DNA of 64,000 nucleotides from Paraburkholderia panacisoli (lineage in GTDB: Bacteria > Pseudomonadota > Gammaproteobacteria > Burkholderiales > Burkholderiaceae), in assembly GCF_008369935.1 (NCBI RefSeq), contig NZ_VTUZ01000001.1:372001-436000 (forward strand), in the 5' to 3' direction. Position 1 is the first letter of the stretch; every line of letters begins with the position of its first letter. Positions 40,057 through 49,301 of this stretch are shown here, one piece after another. A program made the position numbers and the translations under genes. The notes under the pieces were generated by a model. The model was not told where the DNA came from. It worked only from the letters and a program-made list of their open reading frames with translations, and did no database searches.

Positions 40057-41162
40057 TGAATCGAGCCCGTCTTTCCGCCGATGCGGCGGCGCGCGCCGAA
40101 CCGGTTCGCGCGTTCGTGTCGCCTTCGCCCGCGCGCCGCGTGTGGCAGCGGTTTCGCCAGCAGCGGCTGGGCTACTGGAGCCTGATCGTGTTCGTCGTGG
40201 CGTTCGCGGCGAGCCTCGCCGGCCCGCTGTGGTCGAACGACAAGCCGCTGGCGGTGCGCTACGACGGCCACCTGTATTTCCCGCTCTTCAAGACCTACGC
40301 GGAGACCACCTTCGGTGGCGATTTCCCGACGCCGGCCGATTATCTCGATCCGTATATCAAGCATCGTTTCGACGCGCCGGGCAACTTCGCGCTCTATCCT
40401 CCGAACCGCTACTACTACGACACGCTGAATTACTTCTCGAAGGCGCCGAACCCGGCGCCGCCGTCGCGCGACAACTGGCTCGGCACCGACGACCGCGGCC
40501 GAGATCTGTTCGCGCGGCTGCTCTATGGCTTCCGGGTGTCGGTGGAGTTCGGGCTCGTGCTGACGCTGATCGGCACGATACTCGGAATCGCCGCGGGCGC
40601 CGTGCAGGGTTATTTCGGAGGACGTATCGATATCGTCGGGCAGCGTCTGATCGAAATCTGGAGCGCGATGCCCGAGCTGTACCTGCTGATCATTTTCTCG
40701 TCGATCTTCGAGCCGGGCTTCATTCTGCTGATCGTGCTGCTGTCGCTGTTCGGCTGGATTGGCTTGTCCGATTACGTGCGCGCGGAGTTTCTGCGCAATC
40801 GCCATCAGGATTACGTGCGCGCGGCGCGGGCGATGGGGCTGTCGAGCTGGCAGATCATGTGGCGCCACGTGCTGCCCAACAGCTTGACGCCGGTGATCAC
40901 GTTCCTGCCGTTCCGGATGAGCGGCGCGATTCTCGCGCTGACGAGCCTCGACTTTCTCGGCCTCGGCGTGCCGTCGCCGACCCCGAGCCTGGGTGAACTG
41001 CTGGCGCAAGGCAAGGCGAATCTCGACGCCTGGTGGATTTCGTTGTCCACCTTCGGCGTGCTGGTCGCGATGCTGTTGCTGCTGACCTTCATGGGCGACG
41101 CGCTGCGCAACGCGCTCGATACCCGCATCTCAGATGCGATGCGCGCCGGAGGCAATCAATGA
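40056..41162 (+). CDS. yejE: Peptide ABC transporter permease YejE
   Basis: 368 aa from ATG 40056, overlapping the yejB stop. DppC/OppC-type permease: N-terminal helix (WSLIVFVVAFAASLAGPLW), a periplasmic loop with YNYY-like aromatic residues (NRYYYDTLNYFSKAPNP), a segment reading DNWLGTDDRGRDLFARLLYG and the EAA loop YVRAARAMGLSSWQIMWRHV. Works as a heterodimer with YejB. The last four bases overlap yejF. Confidence 0.95.
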   Translation: MNRARLSADAAARAEPVRAFVSPSPARRVWQRFRQQRLGYWSLIVFVVAFAASLAGPLWSNDKPLAVRYDGHLYFPLFKTYAETTFGGDFPTPADYLDPYIKHRFDAPGNFALYPPNRYYYDTLNYFSKAPNPAPPSRDNWLGTDDRGRDLFARLLYGFRVSVEFGLVLTLIGTILGIAAGAVQGYFGGRIDIVGQRLIEIWSAMPELYLLIIFSSIFEPGFILLIVLLSLFGWIGLSDYVRAEFLRNRHQDYVRAARAMGLSSWQIMWRHVLPNSLTPVITFLPFRMSGAILALTSLDFLGLGVPSPTPSLGELLAQGKANLDAWWISLSTFGVLVAMLLLLTFMGDALRNALDTRISDAMRAGGNQ

Positions 41163-42787
41163 GCGCCATGGTTCAGAACGACGCGCAGCAGGCGCCGCCG
41201 CTGCTGGAACTCGACCATCTGCGCGTGCGCTTCGGCGACACCGTCGCGGTAAGCGACGTCACGCTCGCGATCCAGCGCGGCGAGCGGGTGGCGCTGGTCG
41301 GCGAATCGGGCTCGGGCAAGAGCGTGACCGCGCTGTCGATCCTGCGGCTCCTGAGCGATGCGCAGGTGAGCGGCTCGATCCGTTTCGACGGCGCGGATCT
41401 GCTCGGCAAAAGCGAACGCGAGATGCGCGGCATGCGCGGCTCGGACATTGCGATGATCTTCCAGGAGCCGATGACCGCGCTCAATCCGCTCTATACGGTC
41501 GGCGACCAGATTGCGGAGACCATCGTCGTACACGACGGCGTGTCGGCGGGCGAGGCGCGCAAGCGCGCAGTCGCGCTGTTGGGGCGCACCGGTATCGCCG
41601 AACCCGGCAAGCGCGTGAACAGCTACCCGCATCAGCTGTCGGGCGGCCAGCGCCAGCGCGCGATGATCGCGATGGCGCTCGCGTGCCGTCCCAGACTGCT
41701 GCTCGCCGACGAGCCGACCACCGCGCTCGACGTGACGATCCGCGCGCAGATCGTCGATCTGCTGCTGGAGTTGCAGCGCGACGAAGCCGAAAAGCGCGGC
41801 ATGGCTGTGCTGCTGATCACGCACGACCTGAATCTGGTACGCCACTTCGCGCAGCGGATCGCGGTGATGGAGCGGGGCGTGCTGGTCGAGAGCGGGCCGG
41901 TCGAGCAGGTGTTCGAGGCGCCGCAGCATCCGTACACGCAGCGCCTGCTGGCGAGCCGGCCGCAGCGTACGGTGGCGCCGGTGCTGCCGATCTCGCCCGT
42001 GCTGCTCGAGGCGCGCGGAATCTCGGTGGATTTCAAAACGAAGCTGCCGGGCTTCGGCGGCTGGTTCCGCTCGGGACGGTTTCGCGCGGTCGCCGACGCG
42101 AGCGTGTCCGTGCGCCAGGGCGAGACGCTCGGGATCGTCGGCGAATCGGGTTCCGGCAAGTCGACTCTGGCGATGGCGCTGCTCGGTCTGCAACGCACTG
42201 CGCACGGCGAGATCGAGTTTCAGGGCAGGGGGCTCGGCAGCTATCGCGGCGCTGAACAGACCGCGTTGCGCTCGAACATGCAGGTCGTCTTTCAGGACCC
42301 GTTCAGCTCGCTTTCGCCGCGCCAGACGATCGAGCGGATCGTCGGCGAAGGGCTCGCTCTGCATCGGCCGCAGATGACGCCGCAGGCGCGGCGCGACAAG
42401 GTGGTGTCGGTGCTGCGCGAGGTCGGCCTCGACCGCACGGTGCTGTTTCGCTACCCGCATGAATTTTCCGGCGGCCAGCGTCAGCGGATCGCGATTGCGC
42501 GCGCGCTGGTGCTCGAGCCACGCGTGCTGATTCTCGACGAACCGACCAGCGCGCTCGACGTGTCCATCCAGCAGCAGGTGTTGAAACTGCTCGCCGGGTT
42601 GCAACAGAAGTACAACCTCGGCTTCGTTTTCATCAGTCACGATCTGGCCGTGATCGGGGCGATGGCGCATCGCGTCGCGGTGATGCAAAACGGTTCCATC
42701 GTCGAAGCCGGGGAAGTCGAGAAGATTTTTGCGACACCCGCCCACCCTTACACTCGAAAGCTCTTGAAAGCGGCCCTTGACCCTTGA
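41159..42787 (+). CDS. yejF: Peptide ABC transporter ATP-binding protein YejF (double ATPase)
   Basis: 542 aa from ATG 41159 (ATGA overlap with yejE). Two fused ABC ATPase domains: first Walker A GESGSGKS near residue 47 with signature LSGGQRQR, second Walker A GESGSGKS near residue 330 with signature FSGGQRQR. Each has an oligopeptide C-terminal extension ([24 protein letters not shown]). A single double-ATPase subunit powering the importer is typical of YejF. No terminator was found after it. Confidence 0.95.
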   Translation: MSAMVQNDAQQAPPLLELDHLRVRFGDTVAVSDVTLAIQRGERVALVGESGSGKSVTALSILRLLSDAQVSGSIRFDGADLLGKSEREMRGMRGSDIAMIFQEPMTALNPLYTVGDQIAETIVVHDGVSAGEARKRAVALLGRTGIAEPGKRVNSYPHQLSGGQRQRAMIAMALACRPRLLLADEPTTALDVTIRAQIVDLLLELQRDEAEKRGMAVLLITHDLNLVRHFAQRIAVMERGVLVESGPVEQVFEAPQHPYTQRLLASRPQRTVAPVLPISPVLLEARGISVDFKTKLPGFGGWFRSGRFRAVADASVSVRQGETLGIVGESGSGKSTLAMALLGLQRTAHGEIEFQGRGLGSYRGAEQTALRSNMQVVFQDPFSSLSPRQTIERIVGEGLALHRPQMTPQARRDKVVSVLREVGLDRTVLFRYPHEFSGGQRQRIAIARALVLEPRVLILDEPTSALDVSIQQQVLKLLAGLQQKYNLGFVFISHDLAVIGAMAHRVAVMQNGSIVEAGEVEKIFATPAHPYTRKLLKAALDP

Positions 42788-42843
42788 TTTTTCAACCCTT
42801 TCACCAATTGGGTGCGTATCTCGATTGTATTTTTCTATTTGTT

Positions 42844-42872
42844 TTGACATGTGAATACTTACTGGCTAGTAT
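42844..42872 (+). promoter_or_regulatory. Sigma-70 promoter for the NlpC/P60 gene
   Basis: TTGACA, 17-base spacer, TAGTAT in an AT-rich patch 54 bases before the start codon. It makes the gene independent of yejABEF. Confidence 0.75.
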
Positions 42873-42925
42873 CGAGCAAACTTTTTTCCGTAGACCCCTG
42901 ATTTTTAGGCAAAAACTACCGACCA

Positions 42926-43591
42926 ATGCAGCACAGAAATCTAACCCAGGCTTGCACGCGCGTCGTCGCCGGGATGTTCATTGGCGTCTTGATGGCAGCA
43001 GCTCCCGGCGCGTTCGCCGATGAGGTAAGCGGTTTTAATCAGAATGCCTCCTATTCGACCCCCAGCGGGTCGAATTTTTCGTCCATTTCCGGTTCGCAAG
43101 CGGCCGCTCCCCAGAGCGACGGCGGCGCCAAATCGTTCCTGTCCGGCATGGCCGGAAAAGCGGGCGACGTGGTGGTCGGCGCGTTGAACATGATCGGCGT
43201 GCGCTACCGCTGGGGCGGCAACACGCCTGACTCGGGGCTCGATTGCAGCGGTTTTGTCCGCTACGTGTTCCAGGACACGCTCGGCATGGCATTGCCGCGC
43301 CGTGCCGAGGAAATGAGCCGGGTGGGCGAGAAGGTTCGCGTTAGCGACCTGAAGCCGGGCGATCTGGTGTTTTTCAACACGATGCGCCGCACGTTCTCGC
43401 ATGTTGGCATCTATATCGGCGACAACAAGTTCGTGCATTCGCCCTCCACGGGCAGCACGATCCGCGTCGACGACATGGATAGCGGCTACTGGGAAAAACG
43501 CTTCACCGGTGCGCGCCGGGTCGAAGCGTCGTATCAGGAAGGCGAGGATCTGCGCAAGCGCGTGACTGCGACGATCAGCGGCAACAACTGA
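42926..43591 (+). CDS. NlpC/P60 family cell-wall hydrolase
   Basis: 221 aa with a signal peptide (AGMFIGVLMAAAPGAFA, cleavage about residue 31). After a Ser/Gly-rich linker the C40 peptidase domain begins near residue 75 (VVGALNMIGVRYRWGGNT). Catalytic Cys107 in DCSGFVRYV, His159 in SHVGIYIG and the third polar residue His171 in HSPS. Cleaves peptidoglycan stem peptides in the periplasm. Its own promoter and a terminator make a one-gene unit. Confidence 0.94.
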   Translation: MQHRNLTQACTRVVAGMFIGVLMAAAPGAFADEVSGFNQNASYSTPSGSNFSSISGSQAAAPQSDGGAKSFLSGMAGKAGDVVVGALNMIGVRYRWGGNTPDSGLDCSGFVRYVFQDTLGMALPRRAEEMSRVGEKVRVSDLKPGDLVFFNTMRRTFSHVGIYIGDNKFVHSPSTGSTIRVDDMDSGYWEKRFTGARRVEASYQEGEDLRKRVTATISGNN

Positions 43592-43622
43592 TTCCGGCTG
43601 AGTTGGTCGTTTTGCAGCGATA

Positions 43623-43654
43623 AAAAAGCCTGCTTCGTTCGAAGCAGGCTTTTT
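43623..43654 (+). terminator. Bidirectional terminator after NlpC/P60 gene
   Basis: Perfect 14-bp stem AAAAAGCCTGCTTC / GAAGCAGGCTTTTT with GTTC loop. Confidence 0.9.
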
Positions 43655-43793
43655 CTATTCGGGCGGGTGTTTTGGGGGATGGCGCAGCGCTCGCACGGCT
43701 CGGTGGCAGCCTGATGGCGTCGTTGCTGCCCGCGCCGCCCGCCTGCTTGCCCCATGCCCGGTCGCGACGGCAACCGGTGTTCGTCGCCACGCC

Positions 43794-44741
43794 TTAGGCG
43801 GTCGTGCGGCGCGCGGCCAGTTTGTTTTGCAACTCCGGCATCATCTTCGCCACTGCTTCTTCGCCGGCCAGAATCGCCGCGTTGCGCTGCGAGAAGTCGC
43901 TGCCGCTCATCGCGGCCAGATTCGGCCGGATCACGACGTCGGCGTACTTGTCGAGTTCATAGGCCTTGATCGTCTGGCCCATGATCGTGAAAGTCTGCAT
44001 CAGCACGTCGAACGAGCTGGCGGTCAGGCCGCTTTCCGGGCGCTGCGAAATGTCCACCGCGATCACGAATTCCGCCCCCATCTTGCGCGCGAACGATGCC
44101 GGCACGGGACTCACCAGGCCGCCGTCGACATATTCATGGCCGCCGATCTTCACCGGCTCGAAAATCGACGGCACGCTGCATGACGCGCGCACCGCGATGC
44201 CGGTGTTGCCGCGCTGGAACAGGATCGGCTGACCGGTTTTCAGATCGGTGGCGACCACGCCGAGCGGTTTCGCCATCTTCTCGATCGGGCGGTTGTTGAG
44301 CGTCGTGTTCAGGTAGTTCTGCAGCGCGACGCCTTGCAGCAAGCCGCGTGTGCGAAACGGCATCGCCCAGTCGCTGATCGACGCTTCATCCATGGTCAAC
44401 GCGAGCTTGTTCAGCGCGAAGCCGTTCATCCCCGAGGCGTACAGCGCGGCGACCACCGAACCGGCGCTGGTGCCGGCCACCAGATCGATCCGGATGTTGC
44501 GCGCTTCGAGCGCCTTGATCACGCCGATGTGCGCGAAGCCGCGCGCGGCGCCGCCGCCCAGCGCGAGCGCGACGCGCACCGGCCGCTGCGGCTTGTCGAG
44601 CGGCGGCGGGTTGACGGCGGGCGCGGCGGCGAGCGGCGCGCTATCGGTCTTGCCGCCGGTCGTGGTGCAGGCGGCCAGTACGGCGGAGGCGGCCGCCAGC
44701 GAGAAGTTGCGGCGGGCGAGACGGGGTGACGAGGGTTTCAA
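43794..44741 (-). CDS. Patatin-like phospholipase lipoprotein
   Basis: 315 aa from a TTG at 44741. GGAG six bases upstream supports this over a TTG five codons earlier. The N-terminus RLARRNFSLAAASAVLAAC has a lipobox (LAAC, Cys25) and a twin-arginine-like RRNF. The patatin domain carries oxyanion GGGAARG, nucleophile S92 in GTSAGS and catalytic Asp in YVDGGLVSP. RssA-type serine acylhydrolase, presumably anchored to a membrane. The substrate is unknown. Confidence 0.9.
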   Translation of the reverse strand: MKPSSPRLARRNFSLAAASAVLAACTTTGGKTDSAPLAAAPAVNPPPLDKPQRPVRVALALGGGAARGFAHIGVIKALEARNIRIDLVAGTSAGSVVAALYASGMNGFALNKLALTMDEASISDWAMPFRTRGLLQGVALQNYLNTTLNNRPIEKMAKPLGVVATDLKTGQPILFQRGNTGIAVRASCSVPSIFEPVKIGGHEYVDGGLVSPVPASFARKMGAEFVIAVDISQRPESGLTASSFDVLMQTFTIMGQTIKAYELDKYADVVIRPNLAAMSGSDFSQRNAAILAGEEAVAKMMPELQNKLAARRTTA

Positions 44742-45040
44742 CGAGTTCTCCAGCAACGGCGCGGGCGACGCAATCGGCGTCGCCGGTCGCCGCGATCAGG
44801 CTGATAGTCAGACGGACGGGATTGCCGCAAGGGGCGATTCCGCGCGCCGTGGTCCTATCTCCAACCGCAGCGCGCGCACATCATAAATCAAAGCCCGATG
44901 CGCGCGGCAGCCTCGTAATGAAACGTTGCAGAGGAAGTGTTCGGGGGACGTGGCGGGCGACTCCAAAGCGGCCTCAACGCCGCTCGAGCGTGCGTTGCGT
45001 CTGGCGTGTGTGCTGCTCAGGCGCGTCTCCGGCACACAGA

Positions 45041-45082
45041 CATAGACCCCCAGGCATAGCCCCCCAGGCATAGCCCCCCAGG
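45041..45082 (+). repeat. Three tandem 14-bp repeats
   Basis: Units CATAGACCCCCAGG, CATAGCCCCCCAGG, CATAGCCCCCCAGG; the second and third identical. About 180-220 bases upstream of the gltX start. Confidence 0.9.
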
Positions 45083-45124
45083 CACGCCGCTCCTTGCCAT
45101 TCGGGCGAGGGCGGCCGAGCGCGT

Positions 45125-45143
45125 GCGGAAGGTATAATTCCGC
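45125..45143 (+). promoter_or_regulatory. gltX -10 box inside an inverted repeat
   Basis: GCGGAA-N7-TTCCGC encloses TATAAT (45133-45138), about 123 bases before the gltX start. A repressor bound here would block the promoter. No -35 box at standard spacing. Confidence 0.4.
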
Positions 45144-45260
45144 TCTCGCATTTAATTCCCTCGTGTCCATGCAACGCTTGTGCGGCATGGGCGCGGTCCG
45201 CTGCCGCTTCACGGGCCATGTTCGCCCATGCGCCGGCGCCAGTCTTCCGAGTAACCGCTA

Positions 45261-46670
45261 ATGACCACCTCCGTTCGTACCCGTTTCGCACCGAGTCCCA
45301 CCGGCTTCATCCACCTCGGCAACATTCGCTCCGCGCTCTATCCGTGGGCGTTCGCGCGCAAGATGAAAGGGACCTTCGTGCTGCGGATCGAGGACACCGA
45401 CGTCGAGCGCTCCACCAGCGAATCCGTCGACGCCATTCTCGAAGGCATGGCGTGGCTCGGCCTCGATTTCGACGAAGGCCCGTTCTACCAGATGCAGCGC
45501 ATGGACCGTTACCGCGAAGTGCTCAAGCAGATGCAGGACGCGGGGCTCGTCTACCCGTGCTACATGTCGACGGAAGAGCTGGACGCGCTGCGCGAGCGGC
45601 AACGCGAAGCCGGCGAAAAGCCGCGCTACGACGGCACGTGGCGTCCGGAGCCGGGCAAGGTTCTGCCGCAGCCGCCGGAAGGCGTGCAGCCGGTGCTGCG
45701 CTTCCGTAATCCGCTGACCGGCGTGGTCGCATGGGACGACGCCGTGAAGGGCCGCATCGAGATCTCGAACGAAGAACTCGACGACCTCGTGATCGCGCGC
45801 CCGGACGGTACGCCGACGTACAACTTCTGCGTGGTGGTCGACGATCTGGACATGCGCATCACGCACGTGATCCGCGGCGACGATCACGTGAACAACACGC
45901 CGCGGCAGATCAACATCCTGCGCGCGCTCGGCGGCGAAACGCCGGTGTACGCGCACTTGCCGACCGTGCTGAACGAGCAGGGCGAGAAGATGAGCAAGCG
46001 CCACGGCGCGATGAGCGTGGTCGGCTATCGCGACGCCGGATTCCTGCCGGAAGCGGTGGTCAACTACCTGGCGCGTCTGGGTTGGTCGCATGGCGACGCG
46101 GAAGTGTTTTCGCGCGAGCAGTTCGTCGAATGGTTCGACCTGGAGCACCTGGGCAAGTCGCCGGCTCAGTACGACCATGACAAGCTGAACTGGCTGAACG
46201 CGCACTACATCAAGGAAGCGGATAACGCGCGCCTCGCCGGGCTCGCCAAGCCGTTCTTCGCCGGCCTGGGTATCGACGAAGCAGCGCTTGCGCAGGGCGC
46301 GGATCTGACGGCAGTGGTGGGCCTGCTGAAGGACCGTGCGTCGACCGTGAAGGAGATCGCCGAAAACGCCGCGATGTTCTATCGCACGCCGGCGCCCGAC
46401 GCCGAATCGCTGGCGCAGCACGTGACCGACACGGTGCGTCCGGCGCTAGCCGACCTGGCAGCCGCGCTGAAGACCGTCGAATGGACCAAGGAAGCGATCG
46501 CCGCCGCGCTGAAGGCGACGCTCGGCGCGCACAAGCTGAAGATGCCGCAGCTGGCGATGCCGGTTCGTCTGCTGGTGGCGGGCACGACGCATACGCCGTC
46601 GATCGACAGCGTGCTGATGCTGTTCGGGCGCGACGCGGTGGTGAGCCGCATTGAAAAAGCGCTGGGCTGA
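45261..46670 (+). CDS. gltX: Glutamyl-tRNA synthetase
   Basis: 469 aa. Class I synthetase: [14 protein letters not shown] (HIGH form HLGN at 18-21) and KMSKR at 243-247; [19 protein letters not shown] in the fold. Length is canonical. The C-terminal anticodon-binding helices end with [13 protein letters not shown]. It is followed by a tRNA cluster including two tRNA-Glu genes, its own substrate. Confidence 0.98.
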   Translation: MTTSVRTRFAPSPTGFIHLGNIRSALYPWAFARKMKGTFVLRIEDTDVERSTSESVDAILEGMAWLGLDFDEGPFYQMQRMDRYREVLKQMQDAGLVYPCYMSTEELDALRERQREAGEKPRYDGTWRPEPGKVLPQPPEGVQPVLRFRNPLTGVVAWDDAVKGRIEISNEELDDLVIARPDGTPTYNFCVVVDDLDMRITHVIRGDDHVNNTPRQINILRALGGETPVYAHLPTVLNEQGEKMSKRHGAMSVVGYRDAGFLPEAVVNYLARLGWSHGDAEVFSREQFVEWFDLEHLGKSPAQYDHDKLNWLNAHYIKEADNARLAGLAKPFFAGLGIDEAALAQGADLTAVVGLLKDRASTVKEIAENAAMFYRTPAPDAESLAQHVTDTVRPALADLAAALKTVEWTKEAIAAALKATLGAHKLKMPQLAMPVRLLVAGTTHTPSIDSVLMLFGRDAVVSRIEKALG

Positions 46671-46746
46671 TGGGGAGCGTTCGCGAGTGTGTTGAGAGGG
46701 TTTGCGTGCGGCTTGAAAAAAGTCGCACGTAATTGCTCAAAGGGTA

Positions 46747-46775
46747 TTTACAAAGCGCAAATTGGCCTCTAGAAT
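46747..46775 (+). promoter_or_regulatory. Promoter of tRNA-Ala
   Basis: TTTACA, 17-base spacer, TAGAAT, 19 bases before the tRNA. Confidence 0.7.
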
Positions 46776-46794
46776 CTCGTTTCTCTGATGTGCA

Positions 46795-46870
<76 letters not shown>

Positions 46871-46918
46871 ACATAGAGTAAAGTTGTTCTGAAGTCCGGA
46901 AGTTGTAGTAAAAAAGAC

Positions 46919-46947
46919 TTCACAAACGGCTGAAACGTAGTTAGAAT
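46919..46947 (+). promoter_or_regulatory. Promoter of the tRNA-Glu/Asp cluster
   Basis: TTCACA, 17-base spacer, TAGAAT, about 85 bases before the first tRNA-Glu. Spaced exactly like the tRNA-Ala promoter. Confidence 0.7.
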
Positions 46948-47032
46948 AGCGGTCTTCGCCGTTGACGAAACGAAATAACTGCCAAGTTAGCGTAAGTTAG
47001 CAGCGAATTAAAGACAGATCTGAAAAGATTAT

Positions 47033-47108
47033 GTCCCCTTCGTCTAGAGGCCTAGGACATCACCCTTTCACGGTGAGTACAGGGGTTCGAATCCCCTAGG
47101 GGACGCCA
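47033..47108 (+). tRNA. tRNA-Glu(UUC), copy 1
   Basis: 76 nt, CCA encoded, anticodon TTC at 47067-47069 in loop CTTTCAC. Confidence 0.97.
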
Positions 47109-47211
47109 AACATCAGCGTCGCTTTAGTGTTCGAGTCACGGCTCGATTGGCAGTAAAGCAGCGCAGCTTGCAGAGAATGAACCGACGCTCGCAAGCCAGG
47201 GTGTAAAGACT

Positions 47212-47288
47212 GGAGTGGTAGTTCAGTCGGTTAGAATACCGGCCTGTCACGCCGGGGGTCGCGGGTTCGAGTCCCGTCCACTCCGCCA
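47212..47288 (+). tRNA. tRNA-Asp(GUC), copy 1
   Basis: 77 nt, acceptor GGAGTGG/CCACTCC, anticodon GTC at 47246-47248, CCA encoded. Confidence 0.97.
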
Positions 47289-47291
47289 GAC

Positions 47292-47325
47292 AAAGCCCGT
47301 TCATTCAAATCTGAACGGGCTTTTT
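47292..47325 (+). terminator. Terminator-like hairpin between the two Glu-Asp pairs
   Basis: Stem AAAGCCCGTTCA / TGAACGGGCTTT, 8-base loop, T-run. Confidence 0.75.
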
Positions 47326-47349
47326 CATTAAAGGTGTAAGCAGTACGTT

Positions 47350-47425
47350 GTCCCCTTCGTCTAGAGGCCTAGGACATCACCCTTTCACGGTGAGTACAGG
47401 GGTTCGAATCCCCTAGGGGACGCCA
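47350..47425 (+). tRNA. tRNA-Glu(UUC), copy 2
   Basis: 76 nt, identical to copy 1. Begins only about 25 bases after the preceding hairpin, leaving little room for a separate promoter. Confidence 0.97.
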
Positions 47426-47508
47426 GAACAGCGGCGTCGTTCGGTTGGAAGTTTGAACGGTGCAGCAGGCGAATGAGCGTCGCTCATAAGCTGCGGTGCA
47501 AAAAATCT

Positions 47509-47585
47509 GGAGCGGTAGTTCAGTTGGTTAGAATACCGGCCTGTCACGCCGGGGGTCGCGGGTTCGAGTCCCGTCCGCTCCGCCA
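47509..47585 (+). tRNA. tRNA-Asp(GUC), copy 2
   Basis: 77 nt, anticodon GTC at 47543-47545. Differs from copy 1 by a compensated acceptor pair (GGAGCGG/CCGCTCC) and one D-loop base. Confidence 0.97.
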
Positions 47586-47593
47586 GATTTGAG

Positions 47594-47625
47594 AAAGCCC
47601 ACTTCGAAAGAAGTGGGCTTTTTTT
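47594..47625 (+). terminator. Terminator of the tRNA cluster
   Basis: Perfect stem AAAGCCCACTTC / GAAGTGGGCTTT with GAAA loop and long T-run. Confidence 0.9.
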
Positions 47626-47727
47626 ATTTCTGCCGACCATCCTGCCCGGGTATGCTCGGGAAAAACAGCCATTGCCAGCGCGCGCGGGCTGTTTTACCGT
47701 TGACCGACACTTCTTCGCCGATCCGCC

Positions 47728-48192
47728 ATGTTCGATCCCACCGAAGCTCCGTCACCGTTTCATCTGCGCGTTGCCAGCATGGACGATTTCGAGTTCGCCG
47801 AGGCGCTGACCCGCAACAACATGGGCGGCTACTATCGCCGTCACCATCTGGTCTGGCGCGGGGACCTGTTTCTCGGCAGCTGGCGCGAATCGGAGAATTT
47901 CATTCTCGAAGTGGACGGCCAGCCGATCGGCGTGCTGCGCATCACGGAGGAAGGCGACTCGCTGCATATCCGCGACGTGCAGATTGCCGAAGGGCATCGG
48001 CGGCTCGGCGCCGGCACGTATCTGCTCGACATCTCGCATCAATGGGCGCGCGAGCGCGGGCTGCGCGAACTGCAACTGCGTGTGTTCGTCGACAACCCCG
48101 CCGCGCGGCTGTATCAGCGCAAGGGCTACAAGCTCGCGGGGCCGCGGCTTGCGCAGCTCGGCGCGATCCGTCATCTGGCGCGACGCGTCTGA
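47728..48192 (+). CDS. GNAT family N-acetyltransferase
   Basis: 154 aa. GNAT fold with acetyl-CoA motif A near VQIAEGHRRLGAGTYLLDI and motif B RVFVDNPAARLYQRKGYKL. The N-terminal part (HLRVASMDDFEFAEALTRNN) gives the receptor side. Probably cytoplasmic; the substrate is unknown (small molecule or protein N-terminus). Convergent with the AraC-family gene, 17 bp apart. No signs of transfer. Confidence 0.88.
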   Translation: MFDPTEAPSPFHLRVASMDDFEFAEALTRNNMGGYYRRHHLVWRGDLFLGSWRESENFILEVDGQPIGVLRITEEGDSLHIRDVQIAEGHRRLGAGTYLLDISHQWARERGLRELQLRVFVDNPAARLYQRKGYKLAGPRLAQLGAIRHLARRV

Positions 48193-48209
48193 AATCCCGC
48201 AGTCGCCGA

Positions 48210-49109
48210 TCAGCGTGCAGCAGCGCCCGACGCATCCGCGCGGCCTTGCGCCGTTTCTTCATCCGTCTCGACGTCGTCATGCTCGCCGTTTTGCGCGCGA
48301 TGTTCCGAGCCCCGCTCGATAAACGCGCGCGGACTTTCACCGAACGCGCGCCGGAACATCGCGGAAAACGCACTCTGGCTTTGATAGCCGAGCTCCTGCG
48401 CGACATGCGAGAGCGGCCGCCCCTGGCTCAAGAGCGGAATCGCGCGCGCCAGAATCGCCTGCTGACGCCATTGCGAAAAACTCACGCCCAATTCCTGCCG
48501 AAACAGCCGCGCGATCGTGCGCGTACTCGCGCCGACACTCGATGCCCATTGTTCCAGCGACTCGCCGTGCGTCGGGTCCGCGATCACGGCTTCGCAGAGC
48601 GCACGCAGACGCTTTTCGTTGGGCATCGGCACGGACAGCGGCAGCGGCTCCGAACGCGTCAGCTCGTCGAGTGCGAGCGCGCCGAGCAACTGTTCGCGCG
48701 TGGCCGAGATGCCGGGGGTGTCGAGCGCGGCAATCACTTCGCGCAGCAGATCCGACACTTCGACGACGCGCGGCGTATCCAGCCCCGCCGGCACGGTGCT
48801 TTCGGTGATGTAGAGCGTGCGCAGGAACGCGTCTTCGACGGCCACCACTTCGTGCGTCACGTGCGGCGGTACCCAGATCGCGCGCGACGGCGGCACCATC
48901 CACGTCGTGCCGGTCGTTGCAACGCGCAGGACGCCGCGCGACGCGTAGGCCACCTGCGCCCACGCATGCGTATGACGCGCGATACGCCAGCCCGACGGCA
49001 TTTGCCGCGAGCGCACGCGGATCGGGTGCGCCGCGGTCGGCTGGAACTCGGGCGGAATGTCGGCGAAGCGGACGAAGCTCGACGGCTCGGAGTCGGCGGA
49101 CGAAGTCAT
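48210..49109 (-). CDS. AraC-family transcriptional regulator
   Basis: 299 aa from ATG 49109 (MTSSADSEPSSFVRF). N-terminal cupin-like ligand domain (about 20-130: MPSGWRIARHTHAWAQVAY) and C-terminal double helix-turn-helix of AraC type (about 200-275: SLEQWASSVGASTRTIARLF; LSHVAQELGYQSQSAFSAMF). The charged Glu/Asp tail is low complexity. The cupin plus AraC layout resembles regulators of acetyltransferase or efflux genes. Divergent from the rraA-type gene, so it may control it. Confidence 0.9.
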   Translation of the reverse strand: MTSSADSEPSSFVRFADIPPEFQPTAAHPIRVRSRQMPSGWRIARHTHAWAQVAYASRGVLRVATTGTTWMVPPSRAIWVPPHVTHEVVAVEDAFLRTLYITESTVPAGLDTPRVVEVSDLLREVIAALDTPGISATREQLLGALALDELTRSEPLPLSVPMPNEKRLRALCEAVIADPTHGESLEQWASSVGASTRTIARLFRQELGVSFSQWRQQAILARAIPLLSQGRPLSHVAQELGYQSQSAFSAMFRRAFGESPRAFIERGSEHRAQNGEHDDVETDEETAQGRADASGAAAR

Positions 49110-49301
49110 GGTTAAAACGCGAAGGGGCGAAGGTGGATCCGGATAGCAAGTTCCGGAACAGGCGGCGCACGAAATTGCGCATGCGGAACCTTCGCAGTCG
49201 CAGCCCGGGCGCCACAAGCCCAGCGAGCCTTGTCATTGTAGATGTTGCCCTCATTGCGCCGATGCATAATGTCCCGATTGCCCGGACCCAAGGAGTACGT
49301 C

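Larger units (their letters stand above)
44742..45260. other. Intergenic region between patatin gene and gltX
   Basis: No gene seen. It holds a 3 x 14-bp tandem repeat and the gltX -10 box embedded in an inverted repeat (both listed separately). Confidence 0.6.

Noticed and set aside
41156..42850. 564-codon open frame opposite yejF
   Set aside because: Shadow of the ABC ATPase frame; no recognisable domain.
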